Below, one piece after another: positions 7,385 to 7,670 of a DNA stretch of 7,670 bases. Numbering within the stretch: the first letter of the stretch is position 1; each line of letters begins with the position of its first letter. Where the stretch lies: the NCBI GenBank assembly GCA_011390535.1, contig JAABSF010000112.1, forward strand, positions 1-7,670. The letters run 5' to 3'. A program made the position numbers and the translations under genes. Under the pieces are notes generated by a model, which had not been told where the DNA came from, ran no database searches, and was given only the letters and a program-made list of their open reading frames with translations. Source of the stretch: Deltaproteobacteria bacterium. GTDB lineage: Bacteria > Myxococcota_A > Polyangia > HGW-17 > SLPX01.

Positions 7385-7670
7385 CTATCGTTCGGCTGGT
7401 ATTATTAGCGGAATGATGTTTCTCGTATTTTTTCTATAAATTTGAAAGTCGTTATCTAATGTGCAGACCGTGCTACCCGATAATGGAGTATACTCACCAC
7501 GTCTAGGAAGATCCTCTTTTGAAAGCTTCAGACCACCCAACACACGGGAAATCAGATAAAAAGGAGTTGTAAAAAGACACACCTGGATACCCAAAGGAAC
7601 CGCCACAAAAAAGAACAACAGAAAAAAAAGAGCCCATATGGGATAAAGTAAAGCAAGTAAAGCGATACTG
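7385..7670 (-). CDS. C-terminal part of an unrecognised membrane protein (start beyond window edge)
   Basis: A minus-strand frame is open from the window edge for 94 codons before its stop. I do not recognise the family. The first 40 or so visible residues are strongly hydrophobic and aromatic (for example YPIWALFFLLFFVAVPLG), enough for one long or two short transmembrane helices. A polar tail of about 50 residues follows, beginning with LKLSKEDLPRR; its basic residues suggest by the positive-inside rule that the tail is cytoplasmic. No ATG occurs in this frame within the window and the TTG at 7618 lacks a Shine-Dalgarno, so the start probably lies outside. The stop TAG is followed directly by TGA and TAA in the same frame (7379-7387). 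The gene converges on the A2M gene and is not co-transcribed with it. Coherent composition makes it credible, but no homology supports it. Confidence 0.55.
   Translation of the reverse strand, partial: SIALLALLYPIWALFFLLFFFVAVPLGIQVCLFTTPFYLISRVLGGLKLSKEDLPRRGEYTPLSGSTVCTLDNDFQIYRKNTRNIIPLIIPAER

Noticed and set aside
7338..7472. Inverted repeat CACGGTCT / AGACCGTG about 120 nt apart in the 3' region
   Set aside because: An 8-bp match over a few hundred bases is expected by chance, it is not flanked by target duplications or a transposase, and one arm lies inside the membrane-protein frame.
1..7670. Search for mobile elements, CRISPR arrays, tRNA and rRNA genes
   Set aside because: I saw no regularly spaced repeats, no transposase or integrase motifs, no terminal repeats and no cloverleaf with tRNA consensus loops.
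1..7670. A novel multi-gene defence or biosynthetic system
   Set aside because: The three genes point in different directions and share no visible functional link. The only complete one belongs to a known family, so claiming a new system would go beyond the sequence.

Overview
The window holds one complete, very large gene flanked by two partial genes. It looks like chromosomal DNA of a Gram-negative bacterium. The large protein has an export signal and belongs to the bacterial alpha-2-macroglobulin (A2M) family of periplasmic protease traps. Its length (2015 aa) and its run of extra Ig-like domains before the macroglobulin core resemble A2M proteins of delta-proteobacterial-type lineages (Myxococcota, Bdellovibrionota, Desulfobacterota) more than the shorter Escherichia coli YfhM. 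That lineage guess is an inference from architecture alone.

Layout: (1) 1-838, minus strand: a short-chain dehydrogenase/reductase (SDR) of the retinol-dehydrogenase-like type, cut at its C-terminus by the window edge. It has a strong Shine-Dalgarno and a plausible sigma70-type promoter. (2) 839-1208: a 370-bp divergent intergenic region with several candidate regulatory structures. These are an inverted repeat at the predicted SDR transcription start, a terminator-like hairpin with a T7 run facing the A2M gene, another inverted repeat, GTGAAC repeats, and a T8 tract just before the A2M ribosome binding site. (3) 1209-7256, plus strand: the A2M gene, unbroken, with a CLEQ thioester motif at residues 1508-1511. 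(4) 7257-7384: a short convergent spacer with a small hairpin. (5) 7385-7670, minus strand: the C-terminal end of an unrecognised membrane protein, ending in three consecutive in-frame stop codons.

The A2M gene is transcribed alone here: its left neighbour is divergent and its right neighbour convergent, so nothing shows an operon. The pbpC gene often paired with yfhM-type A2M genes is not next to it inside the window. The A2M protein probably protects the cell envelope by trapping foreign proteases through bait cleavage and thioester coupling. No functional link to the SDR or the membrane protein is visible. I found no tRNA, rRNA, CRISPR array, insertion sequence or other mobile element, and no clear sign of a novel multi-gene system. 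The points most worth a second look lie in the A2M protein (changed thioester context, local cysteine pairs, imperfect lipobox, basic segments) and in its leader region.
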